From positions 139,890-203,889 of the forward strand of contig NZ_SISF01000034.1 in the NCBI RefSeq assembly GCF_004310285.1: a stretch of DNA of 64,000 nt, given 5' to 3'. Under the pieces are notes generated by a model. It saw nothing but the letters and a program-made list of their open reading frames with translations. It did not search any database and was not told the DNA's origin. Positions 1-7,842 of the stretch are shown here, piece by piece. Within the stretch, counting starts at the first letter, position 1; the number at the start of each line of letters is the position of its first letter. The stretch is from Agrobacterium cavarae. GTDB taxonomy: Bacteria > Pseudomonadota > Alphaproteobacteria > Rhizobiales > Rhizobiaceae. Made by a program: the position numbers and the translations under genes.

Positions 1-223
1 GAATCTTGGCGGGGCCGGTTGCTTTTTTGAACCGATTCCGTTAAACACCGCGCCAACTCGCGACAACCCAAGCGACTGGCGCGGATTTTCCTTTAGGGAA
101 GGAAGGTCCGGGTTCGGTCGTTTTGACTTGTGACGAACAGGAATTTGAACTGGCGGCAGCATCGTGCCGCTCAAATGGAAGCACCACTTGCCGGATGGCA
201 ACTGGAACGCAAGGAGAATAGAC
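1..223 (+). other. Leader region upstream of rpsM
   Basis: No complete gene is visible here. The stretch holds a hairpin at 153-170 (GCGGCA, six-base loop, TGCCGC) and an AAGGAG ribosome site just before the GTG of rpsM. It may contain the end of the preceding gene of the ribosomal cluster, but too little is present to identify it. Confidence 0.4.
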
Positions 224-592
224 GTGGCACGTATCGCTGGCGTCAACATCCCGACGGCTAAGCGCGTTGTTATCGCTTTGACCTATATTCACGGGATCGG
301 TCCGAAATTCGCGCAGGAAATCATGAACAAGGTTGGTCTCTCGGCCGACAAGCGCGTTCATCAGCTGACGGACGCTGAAGTCCTTCAGATCCGCGAAACC
401 ATCGACCGCGATTACCAGGTCGAAGGCGATCTTCGTCGCGAAACTGCGATGAACATCAAGCGCCTCATGGACCTCGGTTGCTATCGTGGCCTGCGCCACC
501 GCCGTGGCCTTCCGGTTCGCGGTCAGCGCACGCACACCAACGCTCGTACCCGTAAGGGTCCAGCGAAGGCCATCGCGGGCAAGAAGAAGTAA
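224..592 (+). CDS. rpsM: 30S ribosomal protein S13
   Basis: Component of the head of the small ribosomal subunit, contacting tRNA and the 50S subunit. The 122-residue product begins VARIAGVNIP and ends in the basic tail typical of S13 (RGQRTHTNARTRKGP then lysines). A GTG start at 224 is chosen because AAGGAG lies about 8 bases upstream and because it gives the family length; an in-frame extension upstream to 164 has no family similarity. It is first in the visible rpsM-rpsK-rpoA-rplQ cluster, the usual alphaproteobacterial order, in which rpsD is absent. Identification is secure. Confidence 0.97.
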   Translation: MARIAGVNIPTAKRVVIALTYIHGIGPKFAQEIMNKVGLSADKRVHQLTDAEVLQIRETIDRDYQVEGDLRRETAMNIKRLMDLGCYRGLRHRRGLPVRGQRTHTNARTRKGPAKAIAGKKK

Positions 593-614
593 TTTTCCGT
601 TTATGCGGAAGAGG

Positions 615-639
615 AGGCTGGTGCGAACCGCGCCAGCCT
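615..639 (+). terminator. Terminator-like hairpin in the rpsM-rpsK spacer
   Basis: A 10-bp stem (AGGCTGGTGC at 615-624 with GCGCCAGCCT at 630-639, one G-T pair) and a 5-base loop are followed by a weak T-rich stretch. It lies in a 137-base spacer inside an operon, so partial termination or mRNA processing is likelier than full termination. Confidence 0.5.
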
Positions 640-729
640 TTCTGAGTTTGGCGCAATGCCCGCAAGCGGGCGGCGTGCCGGTGTAGCCGCTGGTGTTACG
701 GCGGTGAAGAGATCAATGAAAGGACTATC

Positions 730-1119
730 ATGGCCAAGGAAGCCGCACGCGTACGCCGTCGCGAACGCAAAAATATCACGTCGGGTGTAGCGCACGTCAA
801 CTCGACCTTCAACAACACGATGATCACCATCACCGACGCACAGGGCAACGCGATTGCCTGGTCGTCTGCTGGTGCCAAGGGCTTCAAGGGTTCGCGTAAG
901 TCGACCCCGTTCGCTGCCCAGATCGCTGCTGAAGATTGCGCCAAGAAGGCTCAGGAACACGGCATGAAGTCGCTTGAGGTCGAGGTTTGCGGTCCGGGTT
1001 CGGGTCGTGAGTCCGCACTTCGCGCTCTGCAGGCTGCCGGTTTCCTCATCACTTCCATCCGCGACGTGACGCCGATCCCGCACAACGGTTGCCGCCCGCG
1101 CAAGAAGCGCCGCGTCTAA
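730..1119 (+). CDS. rpsK: 30S ribosomal protein S11
   Basis: S11 sits on the platform of the 30S subunit near the mRNA exit and helps select correct codon-anticodon pairs. The 129-residue product has the family core: GVAHVNSTFNNT near residue 20, ITDAQGNAIAWSSAG, GFKGSRKSTPFAAQ, and the C-terminal DVTPIPHNGCRPRKKRRV. An AAAGGA site lies just before the ATG. It follows rpsM after a 137-base spacer and precedes rpoA after a 185-base spacer, both longer than usual for tightly packed ribosomal genes and each with a hairpin. Identification is secure. Confidence 0.97.
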   Translation: MAKEAARVRRRERKNITSGVAHVNSTFNNTMITITDAQGNAIAWSSAGAKGFKGSRKSTPFAAQIAAEDCAKKAQEHGMKSLEVEVCGPGSGRESALRALQAAGFLITSIRDVTPIPHNGCRPRKKRRV

Positions 1120-1136
1120 CGCGTTCTGTCTGGAGG

Positions 1137-1167
1137 TTCCGCCTTTCCATCGGTCTGGCGGAATTTT
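1137..1167 (+). terminator. Terminator-like hairpin in the rpsK-rpoA spacer
   Basis: A 7-bp stem, TTCCGCC (1137-1143) with GGCGGAA (1157-1163), is followed directly by TTTT. It lies within the 185-base rpsK-rpoA gap and looks like an intrinsic attenuator that could lower or uncouple rpoA expression. Function is inferred only from structure. Confidence 0.5.
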
Positions 1168-1304
1168 CGCGTAATCGGCGTGTGGTTGCCGGCGTGGCCG
1201 GTGTGCTTACGCTTGAAACCCTCCGATGAACCTTTGCGGTTCCTCTCGGTGATCATGCTCGGTCCGCCACGATTGGATGGTGGCGGCGAACGGAAGGTTT
1301 AAAG

Positions 1305-2315
1305 ATGATTCAAAAGAATTGGCAGGAACTGATCAAGCCGAACAAGGTCGAGTTCACGTCCTCCAGCCGCACCAAGGCAACGCTTGTTGCTGAGCCGCTG
1401 GAGCGTGGTTTCGGTCTGACGCTCGGCAACGCGCTGCGTCGCGTGCTCCTGTCGTCTCTGCGTGGCGCCGCTGTGACTGCCGTGCAGATCGACGGCGTCC
1501 TGCACGAGTTCTCCTCCATCCCCGGCGTTCGGGAAGATGTGACGGATATCGTGCTCAACATCAAGGAAATCGCCATCAAGATGGACGGCGATGACTCCAA
1601 GCGCATGGTCGTGCGCAAGCAGGGCCCTGGTGCCGTTACCGCTGGCGATATCCAGACGGTTGGCGACATCGAGATCCTGAACCCCGACCATGTCATCTGC
1701 ACGCTCGACGATGGCGCTGAAATCCGCATGGAATTCACCGTCAACAACGGCAAGGGCTATGTGCCTGCAGAGCGTAACCGCGCGGAAGATGCCCCGATCG
1801 GCCTCATCCCTGTGGACAGCCTTTATTCTCCGGTCAAGAAAGTGTCCTACAAGGTGGAAAACACCCGTGAAGGTCAGGTTCTCGACTATGACAAGCTGAT
1901 CATGACGATCGAGACCAACGGTTCGGTTTCCGGCGAAGACGCCGTTGCCTTCGCCGCTCGTATTCTTCAGGACCAACTTGGCGTGTTCGTCAACTTCGAC
2001 GAGCCGCAGAAGGAAGCAGAAGAAGAATCGGTTACGGAACTGGCGTTCAACCCGGCACTTCTCAAGAAGGTCGACGAGCTCGAGCTGTCCGTTCGTTCGG
2101 CAAACTGCCTGAAGAACGACAACATCGTTTATATCGGCGACCTGATCCAGAAGACCGAAGCCGAAATGCTTCGCACGCCGAACTTCGGTCGCAAGTCGCT
2201 CAACGAAATCAAGGAAGTTCTCGCTTCCATGGGTCTGCATCTCGGCATGGAAGTGCCCGCATGGCCACCAGAGAACATCGAAGATCTCGCTAAGCGTTAC
2301 GAAGACCAGTACTAA
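1305..2315 (+). CDS. rpoA: DNA-directed RNA polymerase subunit alpha
   Basis: The alpha dimer scaffolds assembly of RNA polymerase, and its C-terminal domain binds UP elements and activators. The 336-residue protein has the assembly domain (about 1-235; LERGFGLTLGNALRRVLLSS near residue 35) and a C-terminal domain (about 250-325) with the helix-hairpin-helix segment CLKNDNIVYIGDLIQ and LNEIKEVL. The length is normal for the family. The ATG is preceded by GGAAGG. It sits between rpsK and rplQ, as in most bacteria. The nearly full-length open frame on the opposite strand is a codon-bias shadow. Confidence 0.98.
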   Translation: MIQKNWQELIKPNKVEFTSSSRTKATLVAEPLERGFGLTLGNALRRVLLSSLRGAAVTAVQIDGVLHEFSSIPGVREDVTDIVLNIKEIAIKMDGDDSKRMVVRKQGPGAVTAGDIQTVGDIEILNPDHVICTLDDGAEIRMEFTVNNGKGYVPAERNRAEDAPIGLIPVDSLYSPVKKVSYKVENTREGQVLDYDKLIMTIETNGSVSGEDAVAFAARILQDQLGVFVNFDEPQKEAEEESVTELAFNPALLKKVDELELSVRSANCLKNDNIVYIGDLIQKTEAEMLRTPNFGRKSLNEIKEVLASMGLHLGMEVPAWPPENIEDLAKRYEDQY

Positions 2316-2321
2316 CAAAGA

Positions 2322-2348
2322 AAAGGCAGGCCCTCAAAGACTGCCTTT
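2322..2348 (+). terminator. Terminator-like hairpin in the rpoA-rplQ spacer
   Basis: The stem AAAGGCAG (2322-2329) pairs with CTGCCTTT (2341-2348) around an 11-base loop, just after the rpoA stop. As with the other two spacers of this cluster, it lies inside the operon, so attenuation or processing is the likely role. Confidence 0.45.
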
Positions 2349-2432
2349 CCCCGTCAAACAGCAGACCAGTCGTCTGCATGTGCCAGGAAACGGCAGGACC
2401 GGATAGGGAACCTGCACTAAAGGAGAATAGCA

Positions 2433-2858
2433 ATGCGCCACGGAAATTCAGGCCGCAAGCTCAATAGAACCGCCAGCCACCGCAAGGCAATGTTTGCCAA
2501 CATGGCTGCTTCGCTCATCACCCATGAGCAGATCGTCACCACTCTGCCGAAGGCGAAGGAAATTCGCCCGATCGTAGAAAAGCTGGTCACGCTCGGCAAG
2601 CGCGGTGACCTGCACGCTCGTCGTCAGGCCATCTCGCAGATCAAGGACCAGGACGCTGTCCGTAAGCTCTTCGACGCGATTGCAGCTCGTTACGCAAACC
2701 GTAACGGCGGCTACATCCGCATCATGAAGGCTGGCTTCCGTCAAGGCGACAACGCGGCCATGGCTGTCGTTGAATTCGTCGAGCGCGACGTCGACGCCAA
2801 GGGCGCAGCCGACAAGGCTCGCGTTGCTGCTGAGACGGCTGCTGCCGAAGCTGCATAA
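2433..2858 (+). CDS. rplQ: 50S ribosomal protein L17
   Basis: L17 is a large-subunit protein near the polypeptide exit tunnel. The 141-residue product starts MRHGNSGRKLNRTASHRKAM, the family signature, and has a C-terminal Ala/Glu-rich extension beyond the E. coli length of about 127 residues, common in Rhizobiales. An AAAGGAG site lies before the ATG. It is the last gene of the ribosomal cluster and is followed by a strong intrinsic terminator. Confidence 0.97.
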   Translation: MRHGNSGRKLNRTASHRKAMFANMAASLITHEQIVTTLPKAKEIRPIVEKLVTLGKRGDLHARRQAISQIKDQDAVRKLFDAIAARYANRNGGYIRIMKAGFRQGDNAAMAVVEFVERDVDAKGAADKARVAAETAAAEAA

Positions 2859-2887
2859 GCCTCGCGCTTAAGCATCAAGACTTGAGA

Positions 2888-2916
2888 AGCCGGGTGAGCG
2901 ATCACCCGGCTTTTTT
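2888..2916 (+). terminator. Intrinsic terminator after rplQ
   Basis: A perfect 10-bp stem, AGCCGGGTGA (2888-2897) and TCACCCGGCT (2902-2911), with a GCGA loop, runs into six T residues. It marks the end of the ribosomal/rpoA operon. Confidence 0.9.
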
Positions 2917-2989
2917 GCGTTCTTGTATGGTCGTGCTGGTGGTCCGGCATGGTGGGGAAGCGGTTGGATGACCGGTGTCGAAATGTCTA

Positions 2990-3110
2990 GAGCGTGATGC
3001 TCCCTATTGGACGACCGAAGGACGGTCCATCTTCTTTGATCTAAGCATTGTGATTTGCGAAAATCGATTTCGATTTTCGGGCCGATGCTGTCAGAACCTA
3101 CCGGTTCATG
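2990..3110. repeat. Rhizobial-type intergenic repeat, copy 1
   Basis: This gene-free stretch carries AAGGACG, 8 bases, TCTTTGATC (3018-3041), also found at 42963-42986 and, inverted, at 51226-51249. It is followed by AAAATCGATTTCGATTTTCGG, an inverted repeat about 3060-3080. The style matches the palindromic intergenic elements (RIME-like) scattered through Rhizobiales genomes. The 595-base interval 2859-3453 otherwise holds only the rplQ terminator; I see no gene in it. Confidence 0.6.
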
Positions 3111-3453
3111 CATTGATGTCTCAAGTCGCGGTGTGGCCAGCACTGTGACACCAACGCGGTTTGTATCGGCCGACACAGGCTAGTGCAGGGACACTTTGAA
3201 GCGTCGCGGCTTTCTTGCCCAATAGTGGTCGAAAATGCCGATCGATTTTTCCGGACGTGGTTTGCTCTGGCTATACCGGTTAAACGACGTCGGAGGGTGT
3301 AGTCTGACGCCTCTCGCTATCAGCTCTGCTCGTTGCTGCTACGGGACAACGCAGCAAACACCGGTGGCTATTGCTCATGCGGCGCACCTTCGTTGTGCGA
3401 ATGACGCCATTGCGAGATACCCCGGCGTCCGTCCACGAGAGGCTTTGACCGGC

Positions 3454-3831
3454 CTACTGTTTTTCTGGGAAACGAGCGTCGCAAAGCGTGACGAAGCGCT
3501 TCATGGAGTCGGGGTCTTTGGCAAAGATCGCGGACATCGTGTCGACGTGCTTCTGCAGGTAGGTCCGGGCTTCCGACTTCGACATTCTGTTCTCTTCGAA
3601 AGACGCTTCCGCCATCGCAGCAAGTTTGTTGAACCTGCTCTCGTAAGCCTGCGCCTGCGCTCTCGCCTTGGCGGATTTTGGACCATCCTGCAACGCGTGG
3701 GCGTTGATGATGAAGGTCGCTCCACACTGGAACATGTAATCCGTCTGGGACGGGCCAGGCTTGGCGGTGGAGGCGGCTAAAGCCGGAGCGCTGGACAGGC
3801 TTGCCAGAAGAATGAAGATACCAATACGCAA
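3454..3831 (-). CDS. Secreted protein of unknown function
   Basis: I do not recognise a family. The 125-residue product has a clear Sec signal peptide (MRIGIFILLASLSSAPALA, cleavage after about residue 19), so the mature part of about 105 residues should be periplasmic. Two cysteines, at about 36 (MFQCGATF) and 116 (TLCDARF), could form a disulfide. The mature part looks mainly helical and charged, with NKLAAMAEASFEEN and YLQKHVDTM. The ATG is preceded by GGAA in the transcript sense. It stands alone on the minus strand. A long frame on the opposite strand (3235-3780) lacks a signal or recognisable domain and is taken as a shadow. Confidence 0.7.
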   Translation of the reverse strand: MRIGIFILLASLSSAPALAASTAKPGPSQTDYMFQCGATFIINAHALQDGPKSAKARAQAQAYESRFNKLAAMAEASFEENRMSKSEARTYLQKHVDTMSAIFAKDPDSMKRFVTLCDARFPEKQ

Positions 3832-4018
3832 CGCCGGTTCCTTTCAAGAGAGGCAGAACGTTTCGTGGTCATCACGCAGATCTTCACGACGTCATGTCGG
3901 CGGCCGTTATCGGGCATAAGACTTGAAAATAGGCCTCATCTGAAGGTCTGTAAATTGTGGTTTCTCGTACGATTTTTGGGAGTGAAACCAAACCTTTAGG
4001 TGTGTTTGTAGTCTGCCT

Positions 4019-4891
4019 CTACTCCGGGATGAAGATTCTGTGTTTGATATGCTTCAAATGGCAGACGATGGTGAAGGTCATGATGACGAGCAGCGACCAT
4101 GAACTCCATTTGCCGAGGCTCACTGCGGACCATGCGCCGAGTTGGTTGGGGTAGCTCCAGATGGCAAAGAAGGTAGAGATGTTTTCCGCCAGCCAAACGA
4201 AGAAGCCGATGAGGATGAAGGAAAGAAGCAGTGGCATTTTCCGATCCCTGTCGTAAGGGCGGTAGGTCACTGTGGTGCGGGCATAAAGGCCCAGCGCGCA
4301 GGCGGCGATGTACCAGCGATAGTCGCCAATATAGTGATGGGTGAAGAAGTTGGCGTAGATCGCAAGCGCGATCAGCGTTGCCATCCAGTAAGGCGGATGA
4401 TGGCGAATTCTCAAATCGAATAGCCGCCACGCTTGAATGATGTAGCTGCCGACGGCCGCGTACATAAAGCCGGAAAACAGAGGCACACCAAAGACTTTGC
4501 TGTAAGCGAAGTCCTGATAGGACCATGACTGGATGGTGCCGGACGTTTTGAACAATTCCAGCGCGAAGCCGACGATATGGAACAGGAAGATCGCTTTCGC
4601 CTCATCGAGCGTCTCGAGCTTGCTCCAGATCATGAAGATCTGGATCGTCAACGCAATGACGAGGAGAACATCGTAGCGTGGCAGGCCGAGGAGGCCGGCC
4701 CGCGGCACCAGAAAAATGGACAGGAAGAACAGCCCGGCAAATAGGCAGGCTCTGGCATTCTTGATACCGAAGTAGAGGAATTCAACGGCAAAGCGCCTGA
4801 AGCCGCTCAAGCCTCCCCAAGGCCGCGCGTCGCAAAGATAATGATCCAGGAATGACAGACGGGTTGCCGGAAACATTGTATCGGATACCAA
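4019..4891 (-). CDS. DUF817 family integral membrane protein
   Basis: The 290-residue protein matches my recollection of DUF817 (YoaT-like) membrane proteins, whose function is unknown. Several hydrophobic segments can be seen, at about 45-63 (ARACLFAGLFFLSIFLV), 73-90, 100-115, 140-160, 175-190, 225-245 and 255-280. Charged and aromatic motifs such as TIQSWSYQDFAYSKVFGVPL and ANFFTHHYIGDYRWY lie between them; the His-His-Tyr and Asp residues could bind a metal or cofactor, but this is inference. It is divergent from the small DUF2809 membrane protein 59 bases away, so the two may share a control region. Confidence 0.75.
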   Translation of the reverse strand: MVSDTMFPATRLSFLDHYLCDARPWGGLSGFRRFAVEFLYFGIKNARACLFAGLFFLSIFLVPRAGLLGLPRYDVLLVIALTIQIFMIWSKLETLDEAKAIFLFHIVGFALELFKTSGTIQSWSYQDFAYSKVFGVPLFSGFMYAAVGSYIIQAWRLFDLRIRHHPPYWMATLIALAIYANFFTHHYIGDYRWYIAACALGLYARTTVTYRPYDRDRKMPLLLSFILIGFFVWLAENISTFFAIWSYPNQLGAWSAVSLGKWSSWSLLVIMTFTIVCHLKHIKHRIFIPE

Positions 4892-4950
4892 GGTCTATGC
4901 TCCTGTTTACCGGCGTCGAGAAATGGGTGAGGGAATCGACGTAAGGCAGG

Positions 4951-5364
4951 ATGATGATGATCGATAGCGGCAAATTTTATGCGTCCCGATTGCTCATCCT
5001 GTCGGGCCTTATCCTCGTCATTCTGGCGGGACTGGCGCTGCGGCGTTACGGATACATGATCGGACTGCCATTCCTCATCGTCAAATATGGCGGTTCGGTG
5101 TTGTGGGGCGCGATGGTCTATCTCCTGGTGGCGCTGCTATTCGTGAACCGCAGAACGCAGCTTTTCATCATCGCCGCCACGTGCTGCTTCGCTATCGCTG
5201 TGGAGTTGTTGAGATTGGTGCATTTCCCAGCGCTGGATACATTCCGCGACACGGCGACCGGCACCTTGCTGCTCGGCCGCGTGTTCTCGCCGTGGAATAT
5301 CCTTTGCTATTTCGCCGGTATCGGAATGGCTGCCGCGATCACGCTGCAGGTCGCGAGGCGGTAG
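4951..5364 (+). CDS. DUF2809 family small membrane protein
   Basis: The 137-residue protein has about four transmembrane segments (residues 11-28, 38-60, 67-85, 110-133) and the conserved stretch between the last two (AVELLRLVHFPALDTFRDT), where the Glu and Asp sit close to the membrane; I recognise this as DUF2809. The function is unknown. The start could be any of three adjacent ATG codons at 4951-4959; AGGCAGGATG gives only a weak ribosome site. The gene is divergent from the DUF817 gene, and its 3' end overlaps the 3' end of msrQ by 26 bases. Confidence 0.7.
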   Translation: MMMIDSGKFYASRLLILSGLILVILAGLALRRYGYMIGLPFLIVKYGGSVLWGAMVYLLVALLFVNRRTQLFIIAATCCFAIAVELLRLVHFPALDTFRDTATGTLLLGRVFSPWNILCYFAGIGMAAAITLQVARR

Positions 5365-5995
5365 CGTCTCTGCGGGCTCTGCGCCGCGCCATGATGGTTG
5401 GCCGGATCAGGCGATAGCCGAGGAGCAGGATCGTGAGGGTGATGTAGAAAGCCGGTTCCAGCGTCAGGCTCTTGCGCGCCAGAACGAAGTGAAGAACGGC
5501 GACGATGAGCACCGGGTAGGCGAGCTTATGGAGCGTGTTCCATCGCGAGCCGAGCTTGCGGATCGACCAGCGGTTCGAGGTCAATGCCAGGGGCAGAAGC
5601 ATCGCCAGTCCCGCCATGCCGAACATGATGTAGGGGCGTCTCAGAACATCGCCAATGATGGAGCTGAAGACCAAACCGCGATCGAGCGTCAAATAGACCG
5701 CAAAGTGCGCCAGCACATAGTAGAAGGCCAAGAGGCCGAGGGCGCGTCGATAGACAATCAGGTTGATGTTGAACAGATCGCGCAGTGGGGTCACCAGCAG
5801 CCCAAGGCAGAGGAAGCGCAGAGCCCAGATGCCCAGCAGATGCTCGAAATCCTTGACGGGATTAAAGCCAAGCCCACCTGTCGCGGCCAGGTAAAAATAC
5901 CAGAGGCCGGGACAGAGGCCGAGAATGTAAAGTGCCCAGATGGCGGCGGGCTGGTAGCGTTTGGGCAAAGAGGGCAGGGGCAGGGCGAATGCCAT
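5339..5995 (-). CDS. msrQ: Heme-binding membrane subunit MsrQ of the periplasmic methionine sulfoxide reductase
   Basis: MsrQ is a b-type heme membrane protein that passes electrons from the quinone pool to MsrP, which repairs oxidised methionines in periplasmic proteins. The 218-residue product has six hydrophobic segments and the ferric-reductase-like core: GIWALRFLCLGLLVTPLRDL, YYVLAHFAVYLTLD with one heme His, and NTLHKLAYPVLIVAVLHFVL with two more. Length is close to E. coli YedZ (211). It lies one base after the msrP stop on the same strand, so the two form an operon. Its 3' end runs 26 bases into the convergent DUF2809 gene. Confidence 0.93.
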   Translation of the reverse strand: MAFALPLPSLPKRYQPAAIWALYILGLCPGLWYFYLAATGGLGFNPVKDFEHLLGIWALRFLCLGLLVTPLRDLFNINLIVYRRALGLLAFYYVLAHFAVYLTLDRGLVFSSIIGDVLRRPYIMFGMAGLAMLLPLALTSNRWSIRKLGSRWNTLHKLAYPVLIVAVLHFVLARKSLTLEPAFYITLTILLLGYRLIRPTIMARRRARRDATASRPAA

Positions 5996-5996
5996 G

Positions 5997-6938
5997 TCAA
6001 TAATTCGCCTTCAAGTCCAGGCCGGTATAGAGGCTCGCAACGTCTTCATAGCCGTTGAACATCAGCGTCGGCCGGTTCTTGACGCCGAAGAAGCCGCCTT
6101 CGCCGATGCGCTGCTCGGTGGCCTGGCTCCAGCGGGGATGATCGACGTTGGGATTGACGTTGGAATAGAAGCCATATTCCCGCGCGTTGGAGTTTTTCCA
6201 CGTGGTTTCGGGCTGTTTCTCGACCAGCGAAATGCGGACGATCGACTTGATGCCCTTGAAGCCGTATTTCCAAGGAACCACGAGGCGGATCGGCGCGCCG
6301 TTCTGGTTCGGCAACGTCTCGCCATAGAGGCCGACAGCCAGGATGGTCAGTGGATGACGGGCCTCGTCGAGGCGCAGGCCTTCGACATAGGGCCAGTTGA
6401 GCGGCTGGAAGAGCCCGCTTTGACCCGGCATCTCATCGGGGCGAACGACGGTCTCGAAGGAAACGAATTTCGCACTGCCGAGCGGCTCTACCTTGTCGAG
6501 AAGGCTTGCCAGGGGGAAGCCGATCCACGGGATCGCCATCGACCAGCCTTCGACGCAGCGCATGCGGTAAGTACGTTCCTCGAGGTCGAACTTAATCAGC
6601 TCTTCCAGCCCGAACTCTTTTGGCTTGCCGACGAGGCCATCGACCTTCACGGTCCACGGCGTCGGTTTGAACTTGCCGGAGTTTTCTTTCGGGTCGGATT
6701 TTCCGACGCCGAATTCATAGAAGTTATTGTAGCTGGTGACGGCATCAAGCGGCGTCAGTTGTTCATCCAGCTTGTAGGCGCCCGGCTTTGCCGTCAGTGG
6801 CGCTGCGATTGCCTCGCGACCCGTCAGGCCAATGGCTGCGAGCCCAGCCGCCGTGCCGAGAAAGCGACGCCTGGAGAGATAAACATCGCGCGGCGTGATT
6901 TCGCTGGAGGCGATACGGGGTGGGCGATAGACGGGCAT
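5997..6938 (-). CDS. msrP: Catalytic molybdenum subunit MsrP, periplasmic methionine sulfoxide reductase
   Basis: MsrP reduces methionine sulfoxide in periplasmic proteins with a molybdopterin cofactor and electrons from MsrQ. The 313-residue precursor carries a twin-arginine signal at about 22-45 (SRRRFLGTAAGLAAIGL), as needed to export a folded cofactor protein. The Mo-ligating Cys lies in YRMRCVEGWSMAIPW, and GAPIRLVVPWKYGFKGIKS is the other strong family block. Length is similar to E. coli YedY (334). It is the first gene of the msrP-msrQ operon; about 190 bases of non-coding sequence upstream should hold the promoter. Confidence 0.95.
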   Translation of the reverse strand: MPVYRPPRIASSEITPRDVYLSRRRFLGTAAGLAAIGLTGREAIAAPLTAKPGAYKLDEQLTPLDAVTSYNNFYEFGVGKSDPKENSGKFKPTPWTVKVDGLVGKPKEFGLEELIKFDLEERTYRMRCVEGWSMAIPWIGFPLASLLDKVEPLGSAKFVSFETVVRPDEMPGQSGLFQPLNWPYVEGLRLDEARHPLTILAVGLYGETLPNQNGAPIRLVVPWKYGFKGIKSIVRISLVEKQPETTWKNSNAREYGFYSNVNPNVDHPRWSQATEQRIGEGGFFGVKNRPTLMFNGYEDVASLYTGLDLKANY

Positions 6939-7129
6939 CGAAATCTCCTGAGAAACAGGTGCTGCACCGGACGTGCATGATGAGGCAGGTCCATATGATA
7001 TGATCCTGGTTTACGGCAAACAACAGGCGTCGGTTCACTTAATCGCGCGAAAGTGAAAACGCGATGCGATATGTTCGTCTGCTATGACGAGCGAGCGCAC
7101 TCCTTTGTAAAACAAGGTCTAGATTCTGG

Positions 7130-7582
7130 TCAGATAGGTGGACGAAGGATTGGTTCGCTGGGTACTGTAATGACGGAGATTTCGCCGATTTTTTTCCTCG
7201 GGCGCTGGACGAGATAGTGCATGACGCCGGGGGACTCGCCCTCGAAAAGATTGAAGGTCTCCTGGCCCCTAAAGGTGATACGCGCTTGACCTGTATGGAA
7301 CGAGCAGGGCGACGCGCAGGCAACGGTCAGTGTGTTTGCGTCGATACCGTTTGCCTGACCTAACTCGATACCCACCGTAATGCCGAGCTTTGGTTCCGAA
7401 ATGATGCCGCAGTTCCTGCCGCTGTCGCAGGCTGCTGTCGCGATGAGCGGCTCCTTGGACGCGTCAAGGAGAACTGCTACCTGAACCTGTTGGACTTTTA
7501 CTTCGGCTGCCTGGGACACGCAGGTTAACGCCAACAACGATGCTGGCGCTATTCTGAGTGTCCGCAGAAGCATTACGATCAT
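7130..7582 (-). CDS. Secreted protein of unknown function, possibly invasion-associated locus B-like
   Basis: The product (about 150 residues from the chosen ATG) has an N-terminal hydrophobic signal (LRTLRIAPASLLALTCVSQAAE, written here only in part as a Sec-type segment). The mature part has four cysteines: ACDSGRNCG and VACASPCSF. Its pattern, including LGITVGIELGQ and TFNLFEGES, loosely recalls small secreted beta-rich proteins such as the IalB type, but the match is weak. An in-frame upstream ATG at 7633 is less likely because it precedes the hydrophobic signal with 17 charged residues. It stands alone between msrP and the divergent ilvD. Confidence 0.6.
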   Translation of the reverse strand: MIVMLLRTLRIAPASLLALTCVSQAAEVKVQQVQVAVLLDASKEPLIATAACDSGRNCGIISEPKLGITVGIELGQANGIDANTLTVACASPCSFHTGQARITFRGQETFNLFEGESPGVMHYLVQRPRKKIGEISVITVPSEPILRPPI

Positions 7583-7842
7583 TGAAATCTCCAACCCTGG
7601 ATCGTCCTCACAGACAGTCGCGTCAACTGGCACCTGTGCGTGCCACGCATCGTATCACGCTGATTACAGGTGAGAAACAAATGAATTGGCGTACCGTACC
7701 GCACCGTACTGTTTTGCCGCAAGGTGACAGTGACAGGAGTTTGCGAATGGAGTAGAAGACGCGTCAGATTTTAAGCGGGCAGGGCGCGTTGATGTACCTG
7801 GGAGATATGCCCGCGAGTTTGAGAGAACCGAGGAATAACGAG

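Noticed and set aside
1299..2318. 339-codon minus-strand frame opposite rpoA
   Set aside because: Exact antisense of a highly biased rpoA gene; no recognisable protein.
2868..3176. 102-codon minus-strand frame after rplQ
   Set aside because: It runs through the terminator and repeat copy 1; its CLDQRR peptide also appears in the frame across copy 2, so it is repeat-derived.
5961..6980. 339-codon plus-strand frame opposite msrP
   Set aside because: Antisense shadow; the minus strand has Tat signal and Mo-binding motifs.
7681..7755. 24-codon frame as an ilvD attenuator leader peptide
   Set aside because: It lacks a run of Leu, Ile or Val codons, and no terminator/antiterminator pair follows.
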